NCBI GenBank assembly: GCA_051251595.1
Contig: JBPOFA010000001.1
Span: 124,001 to 188,000 of the forward strand
Length of the DNA stretch: 64,000 bases
Source: NORP110 sp051251595
GTDB taxonomy: Bacteria > Pseudomonadota > Alphaproteobacteria > Rhodobacterales > Rhodobacteraceae
Direction: 5' to 3'
Shown here: positions 25,712 through 34,874 of the stretch, piece after piece
Numbering within the stretch: the first letter of the stretch is position 1
Layout: each line of letters opens with the position of its first letter
Notes under the pieces: generated by a model
Told to the model about the DNA's origin: nothing
The model's input: only the letters and a program-made list of their open reading frames with translations
The model's database searches: none
Program-made: the position numbers and the translations under genes

Positions 25712-27889
25712 ATGAGCGGAACAGGCAAAAAGCGCGGCCCACTTGTGGCCGAAAAGCGCTATTCAAAAAAGACGACCAAAACGGGCAAGACAAACAAACC
25801 CGCGCCCAAAAGAACGGCACGCAAGACCAAAACACGCAGAAAACGGCCACAAAACCGATTCTTAGCGTTTCTGTTGCGTCCATTCAAATGGCTGTTCAGG
25901 CTGATATGGAAGCTGACCTGGCGCATCGGCCTAGTGGCTGCCGTCTTCTTAGGCGTGGCGATGTTTTACTTTTACTCAACCATGCCGCCAGTGACAGACC
26001 TGTTGGACGCGCGTGCCAGAGGATCTGTCACCCTGCTGGACCGCAACAACAACGTGTTTGCGTGGCGCGGCGAACAGTTTGGTGGGCAAATCACCACCGA
26101 TACGGTTTCCAAGAACCTCAAAAACGCAATCGTCGCGACGGAAGACAAACGCTTCTATTATCATCTGGGCGTCAGCCCGCGCGGCGTTGCCTCTGCCGTT
26201 CGGATCAACCTGCGCGAAGGCCGCGGGCCTCTGTCAGGCCACGGTGGTTCCACAATCACCCAACAGACGTCCAAATTGCTGTGTATCGGAATTCCGTTTG
26301 ATCCGTCATCCGGGATGACAGAAAAAGAATACGAGGCTGACTGCCGCCAGGGCTCGCTTTGGCGCAAAGTCAAAGAGGCGATTTACGCCCTCGCCCTAGA
26401 GGTCAAATACTCCAAAGACGAAATCCTAACGATCTATATGAACCGGGCCTATCTGGGTGCCGGATCACGTGGGTTTGAGGCCGCGAGCCAGCGCTATTTC
26501 GGGAAATCCGCCGCAGATGTGAGCGTCGCCGAGGCGGCAATGCTTGCGGGCCTTTTGACCGCACCATCTCGTTTTGCGCCGACGGCCAATCTGCAACGCT
26601 CTCAGGATCGGGCCTCAGTCATTGTCGGGCTGATGGAAGACCAAGGTTATATCACAGCGGCCCAGGCCAAAGAGGCCCGAAACCACCCCGCACAGCTTTC
26701 GCAAGCAGCCGAGGCGCGGGCCGGCGGATATTTTGCCGATTGGGTTATGGACAGCGGGCCATCCTATTTCACAAAGGAAACAACCGAAGACGTTGTCATC
26801 CAGACAACCTTTGACAAAAGAATTCAGACTGCCGCCGAAAACGCCCTGAAAAATGTGTTTGCGACGAAGGTGCGTGAAGGGTCAGAAGCACAAGCAGCGA
26901 TTGTTGTGATGTCTGCGGACGGCGCGGTCCGGGCCATGGTTGGTGGACGAAAACTGAAAGGCGTTGCAGGACAATTCAACCGCGCAATTCAGGCCAAACG
27001 GCAAACCGGATCAGCCTTTAAACCGTTTGTCTACGCCGCCGCACTCGATCTGGGCTATACCTATGCAGACACGATTGTGGATGAGCCGATTACGATTGAT
27101 ATCCCCGGCTCTGGCCCCTGGACGCCGAAAAACTACAGCAAGACATTCCTGGGCCGCGTGACGCTGACCGATGCCCTTAAGAAGTCTTTGAATATTCCTG
27201 CGGTGAAGATTTCGGAATTTGTGGGGCCCGACAATGTCAGGCGGATCGCCAGCGGCTTTGGCATCGAAAGCGATCTTGCCCTTGGTCCCGCGCTGGCCCT
27301 TGGGGCGTCTGAATCCACCCTGATAGAGATGACCGGGGCCTATGCCGGTATCCTGAATGGCGGGTCCAGCGTGACACCCTATGGCCTGATTGAACTGCGA
27401 CTGAAGGGCGACAACGAACCCATCATGGAACAAGACGGCGGCATTGGTGAACGTGTCATCACAGAAACAGCGGCAGAGCAGCTTATTTACATGATGAACC
27501 AAGTTGTCGAAAGCGGCACGGGCACACGCGCCAAGCTGCCCGATCGTGAAGCCGCCGCGAAAAGCGGAACGACCCAAGCCGCACGCGATGCCTGGTTTCT
27601 GGGGTTCACCGCAGATTACGTGGTCGGCGTCTGGATGGGGTATGACGACAATCGGCCGCTATCCGGTGTAACCGGCGGCGGACTGCCTGCGGATATCTGG
27701 CGCGAGACCATGCTGGGCGTCAACGAAGGGTTGCCGGCAACACCTCTGCCAATGATCCATCCCGACCATCCGCCGGTTGTTGTGGAAAACAACGCGCAGA
27801 ATAACCGAAAGAAACGGAAACGCAGCGAAAAATCCGCGCCGGAACAATTGGTGGATGATTTCCTGAACCTGCTGAAAGGTGACAGATAA
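25712..27889 (+). CDS. Class A penicillin-binding protein (glycosyltransferase/transpeptidase)
   Basis: 725 residues. A very basic cytoplasmic N-terminus (many Lys/Arg in the first 60) and one membrane segment near residues 70-95 precede two domains. The GT51 domain has ATEDKRFYYHLGV and GGSTITQQTSK. The transpeptidase domain has the active Ser in GSAFKP (SxxK), KSLN (SxN) and AKSGTT (KSG). It polymerises and cross-links peptidoglycan. ATG 25712 is preferred to a TTG at 25697. It converges on mlaC with a 12-bp gap. Confidence 0.93.
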   Translation: MSGTGKKRGPLVAEKRYSKKTTKTGKTNKPAPKRTARKTKTRRKRPQNRFLAFLLRPFKWLFRLIWKLTWRIGLVAAVFLGVAMFYFYSTMPPVTDLLDARARGSVTLLDRNNNVFAWRGEQFGGQITTDTVSKNLKNAIVATEDKRFYYHLGVSPRGVASAVRINLREGRGPLSGHGGSTITQQTSKLLCIGIPFDPSSGMTEKEYEADCRQGSLWRKVKEAIYALALEVKYSKDEILTIYMNRAYLGAGSRGFEAASQRYFGKSAADVSVAEAAMLAGLLTAPSRFAPTANLQRSQDRASVIVGLMEDQGYITAAQAKEARNHPAQLSQAAEARAGGYFADWVMDSGPSYFTKETTEDVVIQTTFDKRIQTAAENALKNVFATKVREGSEAQAAIVVMSADGAVRAMVGGRKLKGVAGQFNRAIQAKRQTGSAFKPFVYAAALDLGYTYADTIVDEPITIDIPGSGPWTPKNYSKTFLGRVTLTDALKKSLNIPAVKISEFVGPDNVRRIASGFGIESDLALGPALALGASESTLIEMTGAYAGILNGGSSVTPYGLIELRLKGDNEPIMEQDGGIGERVITETAAEQLIYMMNQVVESGTGTRAKLPDREAAAKSGTTQAARDAWFLGFTADYVVGVWMGYDDNRPLSGVTGGGLPADIWRETMLGVNEGLPATPLPMIHPDHPPVVVENNAQNNRKKRKRSEKSAPEQLVDDFLNLLKGDR

Positions 27890-27901
27890 GAAAAGAACCG
27901 C

Positions 27902-28495
27902 TTAACCAGCGGATCTTAGGTCAATCGTCAGCTGATCAAGGTTGCCTTTGCGCTTGTCCAGCATCGCCCCGATTTCTGACCGCTCGGCTTTGACCAGACT
28001 GATGCCTTCAATCTTCATGTCGATGAACCGACCAGTCTTATCCGATACGACGAATTGCACCAAGAAAGGCGCTTCGCCTTTCAGGTGCGATGTGGCCGTC
28101 ACTTCGTAATAAGACTTGATCGCCTTGGTGTCGTTGACTTCTATCCAACCGCCAATGAACTGCCGAAACTGCCGCCCATATTTGCGAGAAATGTAGGTTT
28201 GAAACGACTTTGAAAACGCTTTCTTCTGAGCCGCGCTCGCTGACCGTCCGTCCGGACCGAGGACAAGCGCACCAATGCGATCAACATCGGCATATTTCGC
28301 GAATACCTTTTCAAAGCTCTTGAACATCGCGGCCTCTGACTTTCCAGAGTTGATGATCGCGTTGATGTCCTCGACAACCTTGTCGATCAGCGCTTCGGCC
28401 TTGGCCGCGCTAAAGGCAAAGGCCGGGCTTGCGGCAAAAAGGGCAGTTCCGGCCAATCCAGCAAGAACACTTCGACGGTCCAAACGCTTACTCAT
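27902..28495 (-). CDS. mlaC: MlaC-type phospholipid-binding protein
   Basis: 197 residues of the Ttg2D/MlaC family: a long signal peptide including an Arg pair (MSKRLDRRSVLAGL), then a helical domain ending in a stretch of beta strand with YYEVTATSHLKGEAPFLVQF. MlaC shuttles phospholipids across the periplasm between MlaA and the MlaFEDB complex. The GAGGA before ATG 28495 supports that start. It overlaps mlaA by eight bases; the MlaFEDB genes are not in this window. The signal looks similar to a Tat leader (RRS) but a twin-Arg consensus is incomplete. Confidence 0.87.
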   Translation of the reverse strand: MSKRLDRRSVLAGLAGTALFAASPAFAFSAAKAEALIDKVVEDINAIINSGKSEAAMFKSFEKVFAKYADVDRIGALVLGPDGRSASAAQKKAFSKSFQTYISRKYGRQFRQFIGGWIEVNDTKAIKSYYEVTATSHLKGEAPFLVQFVVSDKTGRFIDMKIEGISLVKAERSEIGAMLDKRKGNLDQLTIDLRSAG

Positions 28496-29237
28496 AGGAT
28501 TCCTCATAGATATCATAAAGATCTTCTTCAATCCCGCTATCGCCCCCAAGCTGGAAACGGCGGTTTTCTAAGTAGAAGAGCCGCGCCTGCGCATAGCTGT
28601 CTTCACTATCATACAAAAGCGCATCAACGGATGAACTGTATTTCATGCGACTGCTCACACGTCCAGCCCCGGCGATGGTTGGCGGAACCCACCAACTGCC
28701 CGCAGGCAAGACCAGGAATAACGGGTTGGTCACATAGTCCACAGCCAACCCAACAGAATCCCGCGTGGTCGACGGCCCAAGGAAGGGCAGCTCTACATAG
28801 GCGCCTTCTTCTGCGCCCCAAACATACAGTGTTTCACCAAAATCGGTGCGCCGCGGTTCTACCCCGCCTTTGAGCGCCGGATCGAAAACACCACCGATCC
28901 CAACAGTTGTGTTTACTGCAAACCGAACTGTGTTATGGGCCGCATCCTCTAGGTTTAGCTGCAAAAGGTCATTCAGAATCGAACTGGGCAATTGCCAGTT
29001 TGCGGCGAAATTACTGACCCCGGTCAGCAATCCATCCGGAACCTTGCTTTCGCCGCTGTCAGAGGAAGAACTGAAAAAGCTCTGATCGACCTTTAGATTT
29101 GCCTCGTGGATGTTTCGGTTCCGCTCTTCATACGGATCATTTATCCCACGCGCGACTTCTGGTTGGGCGCAGGCCGTCAAAAGCCCCGCCATCAGCAAAA
29201 GGATAATCAGTCTCATCTTATTCAACCCAGAACGCAT
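28488..29237 (-). CDS. mlaA: MlaA (VacJ) outer-membrane lipoprotein
   Basis: 249 residues with lipobox LLTACAQ, then NDPYEERNRNIHEAN, FAVNTTVGIGGVFDPA and FGETLYVWG, all typical MlaA motifs. It removes misplaced phospholipids from the outer leaflet of the outer membrane and passes them to MlaC. The first ATG (29237, GGAA upstream) gives a slightly basic N-region; 29216 also gives a lipoprotein signal. Co-transcribed with mlaC, next to the PBP gene on the opposite strand. Confidence 0.94.
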   Translation of the reverse strand: MRSGLNKMRLIILLLMAGLLTACAQPEVARGINDPYEERNRNIHEANLKVDQSFFSSSSDSGESKVPDGLLTGVSNFAANWQLPSSILNDLLQLNLEDAAHNTVRFAVNTTVGIGGVFDPALKGGVEPRRTDFGETLYVWGAEEGAYVELPFLGPSTTRDSVGLAVDYVTNPLFLVLPAGSWWVPPTIAGAGRVSSRMKYSSSVDALLYDSEDSYAQARLFYLENRRFQLGGDSGIEEDLYDIYEESYE

Positions 29238-29560
29238 ACCATTTCCAAAGGACGCCAGTCACCAATTCATCACTGTGTCACATAGAATGAATCGCTATGA
29301 AACCCAGCCCTGAACATGATGTTCCATCAAATGTTGTTATTTGGCGACAGAACAGCCGCCTATCGTCTGGGTTTCGGCAAGAATGCGCCGTAAGTTCTAA
29401 GCAAAAACAAAGCGGTGCGTGCCGTTTCCGCTAGAAATAGGCACGTTTTCCGAACAGATTCACCGAAACGCCCGGCGCGGCCCGTGAAATAGAAAAAAGG
29501 TGTTTGCACCCCCGCAATTCCTCGGTACCGTTTGCGCAAATTGATATCAAGGAGACCGAA
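29238..29560. other. Divergent promoter region between mlaA and the RidA gene
   Basis: No gene seen. It holds a 13-base perfect palindrome GAACAT-G-ATGTTC at 29312-29324, about 75 bp upstream of mlaA. Apart from that there are no repeats and no recognisable promoter consensus. Confidence 0.4.
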
Positions 29561-30025
29561 ATGACCCGCGTAATAGAAGAACGGTTGGCGCAAATGGGCG
29601 TTGTACTTCCAGCAAGCACGCCGCCTGCCGCGAATTATGTTCCATTCGTAAAATCCGGAAAAATGCTTTATGTTTCGGGGCAAGTTTCCAGCAATCCGGG
29701 TGGATTGATCATCGGCAAAGTCGGGGCGCAACTGAACACCCAAGAGGGATACGACGCGGCACGCACATGCGCGATCAACCTTTTGGCCCAAGTCAAAGTC
29801 GCCTGTGACGGAGATTTCGAACAGCTGGATCGCGTCGTCAAACTGACGGGCTTTGTCAATTCGACCCCCGATTTCACAGAACAACCGACTGTCATCAACG
29901 GCGCCTCTGATTTTCTGGTCGAAGCCCTTGGCGAAGCCGGACGTCACGCACGGTCCGCCGTCAGCGCTGGCGCGCTGCCCTTGGGCGTTGCGGTAGAGGT
30001 GGAAGGCATCTTTCAGCTTAAATGA
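29561..30025 (+). CDS. RidA/YjgF-family protein
   Basis: 154 residues, the usual length, with a RidA fold ending in HARSAVSAGALPLGVAVEVEG, in which the Arg contacts imine substrates. RidA proteins hydrolyse reactive enamine/imine intermediates of PLP enzymes. The ATG at 29561 follows AAGGAG; a 29504 start would add 19 residues and is not supported. Its stop TGA overlaps the start of the next gene (ATGATG), so the operon continues. Confidence 0.93.
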   Translation: MTRVIEERLAQMGVVLPASTPPAANYVPFVKSGKMLYVSGQVSSNPGGLIIGKVGAQLNTQEGYDAARTCAINLLAQVKVACDGDFEQLDRVVKLTGFVNSTPDFTEQPTVINGASDFLVEALGEAGRHARSAVSAGALPLGVAVEVEGIFQLK

Positions 30026-30792
30026 TGAAATTGCCGCCCGAATTTTTGACAGGCCCGATCGCGCATCGGGCCTATCACGACCTTGCGAAAGGCCGTCCTG
30101 AAAATTCAATGGCGGCCATTATCGCTGCAATTGATGCAGGCTACGGAATTGAAATAGACATCCAAATGTCGTGCGATGGCATTGCGATGGTTTTTCACGA
30201 CGATGATCTTGATCGGCTGACCGACGAAACGGGACCCGTGCTAGATCGCACGGCCAGGGAATTGACTGGCATTCAGCTAAAGAATTCCGCCGAAACGATC
30301 CCAACCCTGAAGATGGTTTTAGACACGGTAGCTGGGCGCACGCCACTGCTGATCGAAATCAAAGATCAGGACGGAAAGCTGGGTTCCAATGTTGGCCCCT
30401 TGGAAAAGGCCGTCATTTCAGATCTGGCCAGCTACACCGGCGCAGTTGCATTGATGTCGTTCAATCCGCACTCTGTCGCGGAATTGGCCCGCCTTGCGCC
30501 GCACATTCCTCGCGGCATCACCACATGCGCCTATCGGACAAAAGACTGGTCCGGCGTCCCCCAAGACACATTGAACCGTCTCAAGCCGCTTCCCGATGTA
30601 AAACCCACGCAGTCATGTTTCATTTCACACGAAGCCTCTGACCTCGATAACCCCATGGTTGCCGCACTTAAAGAGGACGGGCTGTCAATCTTGTGTTGGA
30701 CGATCCGATCCCAAGATCAAGAGACGCGTGCACGGGCTGTTGCCGATAATGTTACCTTTGAAGGGTATCGCGCTTTGCTGCCTTCCGCTTGA
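30022..30792 (+). CDS. Glycerophosphodiester phosphodiesterase family protein
   Basis: 256 residues with the GDPD TIM barrel: AHRAYHDLAKGRPENS supplies the catalytic HR...E, and VFHDDDLDRLTDETG supplies the second His and acidic residues. It lacks a signal peptide, so it acts in the cytoplasm on glycerophosphodiesters such as glycerophosphocholine. Start ATG 30022 overlaps the RidA stop. The following FemAB-like gene starts about 50 bp after its stop. Confidence 0.94.
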   Translation: MMKLPPEFLTGPIAHRAYHDLAKGRPENSMAAIIAAIDAGYGIEIDIQMSCDGIAMVFHDDDLDRLTDETGPVLDRTARELTGIQLKNSAETIPTLKMVLDTVAGRTPLLIEIKDQDGKLGSNVGPLEKAVISDLASYTGAVALMSFNPHSVAELARLAPHIPRGITTCAYRTKDWSGVPQDTLNRLKPLPDVKPTQSCFISHEASDLDNPMVAALKEDGLSILCWTIRSQDQETRARAVADNVTFEGYRALLPSA

Positions 30793-30841
30793 CGATCTGT
30801 GGGCATGGCCCGACACTGACATTCTCAAACTGGGCAGCGCC

Positions 30842-32026
30842 GTGACCGAAACACAAATCGAAATTAATGTTCTGACCGGCGTCTGCGAAATTGACGCCGC
30901 AACCTGGGATGCTTGCGCAGCCCCGGAAACAGCAGATGGTGGACGCCCGCATGATCCATTCACCACACACCGTTTTCTGACCGCGCTAGAGACATCGGGT
31001 TCTGTCGGGGGCAACACGGGCTGGGCGCCGCGGCCGCTACAGGCCAGCATTGACGGGCAAACCATTGCCGTCGCGCCGCTGTACCTGAAATCCCACAGCC
31101 AGGGCGAATACATATTCGATTTCAGCTGGGCCCATGCCTATGAAAACGCAGGCGGCAACTATTACCCAAAGCTGCAAATCGCAGTGCCCTTTACCCCCGC
31201 GACAGGCCGTCGCTTTTTGGTGCGCCCCGGGTTTGAGACAACGGGCCAATCCGCCTTGATCCAGGGGGCCGTACAACTGGCCAGTGACAATCAGATGTCT
31301 TCGCTTCACGCCACGTTCTGCACCGCAAGCGAGGCGGATTCCGGCGCGGCCATGGGGCTGATGCACAGAACCAGCCAGCAATTTCATTGGCAGAACAAGG
31401 ACTATAAGAGCTTTGATGATTTTCTGGCCGATCTGTCCTCGCGCAAACGCAAAAACATCCGCCGTGAACGCAAAAAAGCGATGGAGTTTGGCGGCGACAT
31501 ACTGTGTTTGACCGGCGATCAAATCCAGCCGGAACATTGGGATGCGTTTTGGCAATTCTATCAGGACACCGGCGCACGAAAATGGGGCACGCCCTATCTG
31601 ACCAGAGAATTCTTTGACGAAGCGCAGGCGCATCTACGCGACGACATTCTTTTGATGTTGGCCGAAAAAGATGGGCGTTTCATCGCCGGGGCGCTCAATT
31701 TCATTGGTCGTGACACGCTTTATGGGCGGTATTGGGGCTGTATCGAACATCACCAATGCCTCCACTTTGAACTGTGTTACTATCTGGCCATCGAATACGC
31801 GATCGAACACGGGCTGAAATACGTAGAAGCCGGCGCTCAAGGCGAACACAAGCTCGCCCGGGGGTATCTGCCCGTCACCACACATTCACTGCACTGGATC
31901 GCGGACCCTGGATTCAGACGGGCCGTGGGCCAGTTTTTGGAAACCGAACGCGCTGCTGTGGATGAAGAGAATGAAATTCTGACCAGCTATGGCCCGTTCC
32001 GCAAAACCGGACAGGAAGAAGAATGA
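30842..32026 (+). CDS. FemAB/GNAT-like acyltransferase (DUF482/PF04339 type)
   Basis: 394 residues resembling the family labelled peptidogalycan biosynthesis protein: FSWAHAYENAGGNYYPKLQ, then LSSRKRKNIRRERKK (basic stretch), ARKWGTPYLTREFFDE and YVEAGAQGEHKLARGY, all characteristic. The function of the family is unproven; a role in transferring an amino acid or acyl group to a wall or lipid product is often proposed. The best start is GTG 30842 (weak SD); a longer frame runs into the GDPD gene. It overlaps the pterin dehydratase gene by ATGA. Confidence 0.8.
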   Translation: MTETQIEINVLTGVCEIDAATWDACAAPETADGGRPHDPFTTHRFLTALETSGSVGGNTGWAPRPLQASIDGQTIAVAPLYLKSHSQGEYIFDFSWAHAYENAGGNYYPKLQIAVPFTPATGRRFLVRPGFETTGQSALIQGAVQLASDNQMSSLHATFCTASEADSGAAMGLMHRTSQQFHWQNKDYKSFDDFLADLSSRKRKNIRRERKKAMEFGGDILCLTGDQIQPEHWDAFWQFYQDTGARKWGTPYLTREFFDEAQAHLRDDILLMLAEKDGRFIAGALNFIGRDTLYGRYWGCIEHHQCLHFELCYYLAIEYAIEHGLKYVEAGAQGEHKLARGYLPVTTHSLHWIADPGFRRAVGQFLETERAAVDEENEILTSYGPFRKTGQEEE

Positions 32027-32319
32027 CAGAACCGCTTTCCCAAGAGCAGCGAACAGAGATGCTTCTGCCGCTGCTGCAAAATGGCTGGGCCATGACTGAG
32101 GGTCGGGATGCCATCGCCAAGACATTTACGTTCAGGAATTTTGTTCAGGCCTATGGCTGGATGACGCAGGTCGCAATCTGGGCTGAAAAACTGAACCATC
32201 ACCCGGAATGGGCCAATGTCTACAAAACCGTAGAAGTCACCTTGTCGACCCATGACGCCGACGGGTTGACGGAACTGGACATCAAACTGGCACAGAAAAT
32301 GGATGCGCTGGCCGGGTAG
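32023..32319 (+). CDS. Pterin-4a-carbinolamine dehydratase
   Basis: 98 residues with LNHHPEWANVYKTVEVTLSTHD, the hallmark of the family (PhhB/DCoH). It dehydrates 4a-hydroxytetrahydrobiopterin after phenylalanine hydroxylation. No phenylalanine hydroxylase gene is visible here. Translationally coupled (ATGA) to the FemAB-like gene; what links the two is unclear. Confidence 0.95.
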   Translation: MTEPLSQEQRTEMLLPLLQNGWAMTEGRDAIAKTFTFRNFVQAYGWMTQVAIWAEKLNHHPEWANVYKTVEVTLSTHDADGLTELDIKLAQKMDALAG

Positions 32320-32440
32320 CCGGAAAAACCGCTTGGAAACCGCCGACTGTGGGCGCAACACCATGCTTGTTGGTTTGCGTTTCCCTAACGCAAAGCTATA
32401 GGTTTACCGCAAGTTTTTGTAAGCCAGAATTGGGGTTGGA

Positions 32441-33652
32441 ATGGAACATTTTGTCGTCGTCGGGGCCGGTCAAGCTGGCCAATCTTTGGTCACGAAACTT
32501 CGCAATCTCGGGTTTGAAGGCAAAATCACCTTGGTTGGTGAAGAACCTATTCCGCCTTACCAACGGCCCCCACTGTCAAAAAAGTATCTGTTGGGTGAAA
32601 TGGATGTGGAACGTCTGTATTTGCGGCCACTGGAATTTTACAAAGAACAGAATATCGAATTGCGACTGGGCCAAGCCGTCACTGCAATTGATCCCGACGC
32701 AAAGACGATCGCACTTGGCGATGAGACGCTGAACTATGACCAACTGGCGATTACGACAGGGTCAATCCCACACAGGCTGCCTGCTGCCATTGGTGGGGAC
32801 CTGAGTGGCGTTTACACGGTGCGCACGCTGGCAGATGTGGACGAGATGGCCGATGAATTTCAGAAAGGCCGTCGTGTTCTGATCGTCGGTGGCGGTTATA
32901 TCGGGCTAGAGGCCGCAGCGGTGGCCGCGCGGCTTGGGTTGCAGGTTACCCTGGTTGAAATGGCCGAACGCATCCTTCAGCGCGTCGCATCCCCCGAAAC
33001 CTCTGCTTTCGTCAATGCCGTTCACAAGGACGAAGGCGTGAACATCCGCCAAGGTGTCGGGCTGAAAAGCCTACTTGGTGAGGATCGCGTCACCGGGGCC
33101 GCCCTGACCGATAGCAGCGAAATAGAGGTCGATTTCGTATTGGTGGGTGTCGGCATTGCGCCCAATACCAAGCTGGCAGAAATGGCGGGGCTGTCGATCG
33201 ACAACGGCATCGAAACCAACGCCTTTGGGCGCACGTCCGATGCCTCTATCTGGTCCGCAGGCGATTGCGCCTCTTTTCCGCATCAGGGGGGACGCATTCG
33301 ACTGGAAAGCGTCGGCAATGCCATCGATCAGGCCGAAGTGGTTGCCGAAAACATGTTGGGCGCCACGACGGAATACCACGCAAAACCCTGGTTTTGGTCC
33401 GACCAGTTTGACGTAAAGCTGCAGATTGCGGGGCTGAACACAGGCTTTGACCTGATCGCAACCCGCCCTGGGGAAACCGAAGATTCCGTTTCTTTCTGGT
33501 ACTACAAGGATGACAAATTGTTGGCTGTCGACGCGATCAATGACCCACGTGCCTATATGGTCGGCAAACGCCTTATCGAAATGGGAAAATCCCCCGATCC
33601 GGATGTGGTCGAGAACCCCGAAACCGCGCTAAAAGCATTGCTGAAAGCCTGA
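32441..33652 (+). CDS. NAD(P)H-dependent ferredoxin/rubredoxin reductase (FAD)
   Basis: 403 residues with two Rossmann folds: GAGQAGQSLVTKLR for FAD near the N-terminus and VGGGYIGLEAAAVAARLG for NAD(P)H, then WSAGDCASFPH closing the FAD site. The C-terminal domain resembles the putidaredoxin reductase/BphA4 type, which passes electrons to a ferredoxin for a monooxygenase or dioxygenase. The partner ferredoxin is not in the window. The stop overlaps the rsmD start by one base. Confidence 0.93.
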   Translation: MEHFVVVGAGQAGQSLVTKLRNLGFEGKITLVGEEPIPPYQRPPLSKKYLLGEMDVERLYLRPLEFYKEQNIELRLGQAVTAIDPDAKTIALGDETLNYDQLAITTGSIPHRLPAAIGGDLSGVYTVRTLADVDEMADEFQKGRRVLIVGGGYIGLEAAAVAARLGLQVTLVEMAERILQRVASPETSAFVNAVHKDEGVNIRQGVGLKSLLGEDRVTGAALTDSSEIEVDFVLVGVGIAPNTKLAEMAGLSIDNGIETNAFGRTSDASIWSAGDCASFPHQGGRIRLESVGNAIDQAEVVAENMLGATTEYHAKPWFWSDQFDVKLQIAGLNTGFDLIATRPGETEDSVSFWYYKDDKLLAVDAINDPRAYMVGKRLIEMGKSPDPDVVENPETALKALLKA

Positions 33653-34221
33653 TGCGCATAATTGCCGGGCAGCATCGCGGCAAGGCGCTGGTATCCGTCG
33701 GCGCAGGGGACGCGGCGGCACATCTGCGGCCCACAACAGACCGGGTGCGCGAAAACATCTTTAACATGCTGCAAGGCGGTCGTTACGGAAACCCCATTTC
33801 CGGCGCACGGGTGTTGGACCTATTCGCAGGCACCGGCGCCCTTGGGCTAGAGGCCCTGTCGCGCGGCGCAAGCCATGTCTGTTTTGTCGATAACGGTGCC
33901 AAAGCCGGCGCCCTGATCCGCGAAAACATAAAGCTGCTTGGGGCGGGACAGGACACGACCTATCAGCGCGGCAGCGCCCTAAAACTTGGGCCTTGCCCGC
34001 AAGACCCGTTTGATTTGATCTTCCTCGACCCGCCTTACGATCAGGGCATGGGGAACATCGCGCTGCAATCTGCCGTCAACGGCGGCTGGGTCGCCGCAGA
34101 CGCACTGATCGTCATGGAAGACGGCTCTGCGATGCTACCGCCACCGGGCATGCGGCAACTGGACCAGCGCAGATACGGGAACACACATATTATGATCCTC
34201 CGATCGGAAGACACAGAATGA
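33652..34221 (+). CDS. rsmD: 16S rRNA (guanine(966)-N2)-methyltransferase RsmD
   Basis: 189 residues. N-terminal MRIIAGQHRGKAL and RPTTDRVRENIFNML, the SAM loop LDLFAGTGALGLEALSRGA, and the catalytic DPPY motif (FLDPPYD) identify RsmD, which methylates G966 of 16S rRNA during 30S assembly. Overlaps the HAD gene by ATGA at its 3' end. Confidence 0.95.
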   Translation: MRIIAGQHRGKALVSVGAGDAAAHLRPTTDRVRENIFNMLQGGRYGNPISGARVLDLFAGTGALGLEALSRGASHVCFVDNGAKAGALIRENIKLLGAGQDTTYQRGSALKLGPCPQDPFDLIFLDPPYDQGMGNIALQSAVNGGWVAADALIVMEDGSAMLPPPGMRQLDQRRYGNTHIMILRSEDTE

Positions 34222-34871
34222 ACCAACCAAAACTTGTTATTTTTGATTGCGACGGCGTCCTTGTGGACAGCGAACCCGCCACGATCGCGGTCCTTTTGAA
34301 AGACCTTACGGAACGGGGGCTGACGCTTACCGAAAAGGGCGTAAACGACCTATTCGTCGGCGGAAGCATCATGACCGCCGGAGACCAGGTCAAACAACTT
34401 GGCGCGGAAATCCCAGAGGATTGGGCCGATCTGATCTATGCCCAGATCTACGATATGCTGCGAAAAGGTGTCGCCAAAATCGATGGCATCGAAGAACTTA
34501 TGGACCGTCTGGATTCGCAGGGCATTCCTTACTGCGTTGGTTCAAACGGCAGTGAAGAAAAGATGCAGATCACCCTTGGGCAGCACCCGTCCCTGCAGCA
34601 GCGTTTGGCCGGAAAGCTGTATTCAGCCCACACCTATGCCGTGTCCAAACCCGACCCAGAGCTTTTCCTGATCGCCGCCCGTGATTTCAATGTCGCACCG
34701 CAAGATTGCGTTGTGGTCGATGACAGCCCGACAGGGTGCACTGCCGCGAAGCGCGCAGGCATGCGATGCTTTGGGCTGGCGGAACATGACGATGGATCAA
34801 GACTTGCCGCGCAAGGGGCCGAAGTCATCCATTCACTGAATGAAATCGCCCCGTTGCTGGGTCTTGAGTAA
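34218..34871 (+). CDS. HAD-superfamily phosphatase (Gph/beta-PGM-like)
   Basis: 217 residues: FDCDGVLVDSE (nucleophile Asp and acid-base Asp), a helical cap, GSNGSEEKM, SKPDPELF (Lys) and VDDSPTGCTAAKRAG (metal-binding Asp pair). The cap type is that of phosphoglycolate phosphatase/beta-phosphoglucomutase relatives; the substrate is unknown. It ends three bases before the convergent map gene. Confidence 0.93.
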   Translation: MNQPKLVIFDCDGVLVDSEPATIAVLLKDLTERGLTLTEKGVNDLFVGGSIMTAGDQVKQLGAEIPEDWADLIYAQIYDMLRKGVAKIDGIEELMDRLDSQGIPYCVGSNGSEEKMQITLGQHPSLQQRLAGKLYSAHTYAVSKPDPELFLIAARDFNVAPQDCVVVDDSPTGCTAAKRAGMRCFGLAEHDDGSRLAAQGAEVIHSLNEIAPLLGLE

Positions 34872-34874
34872 CGC

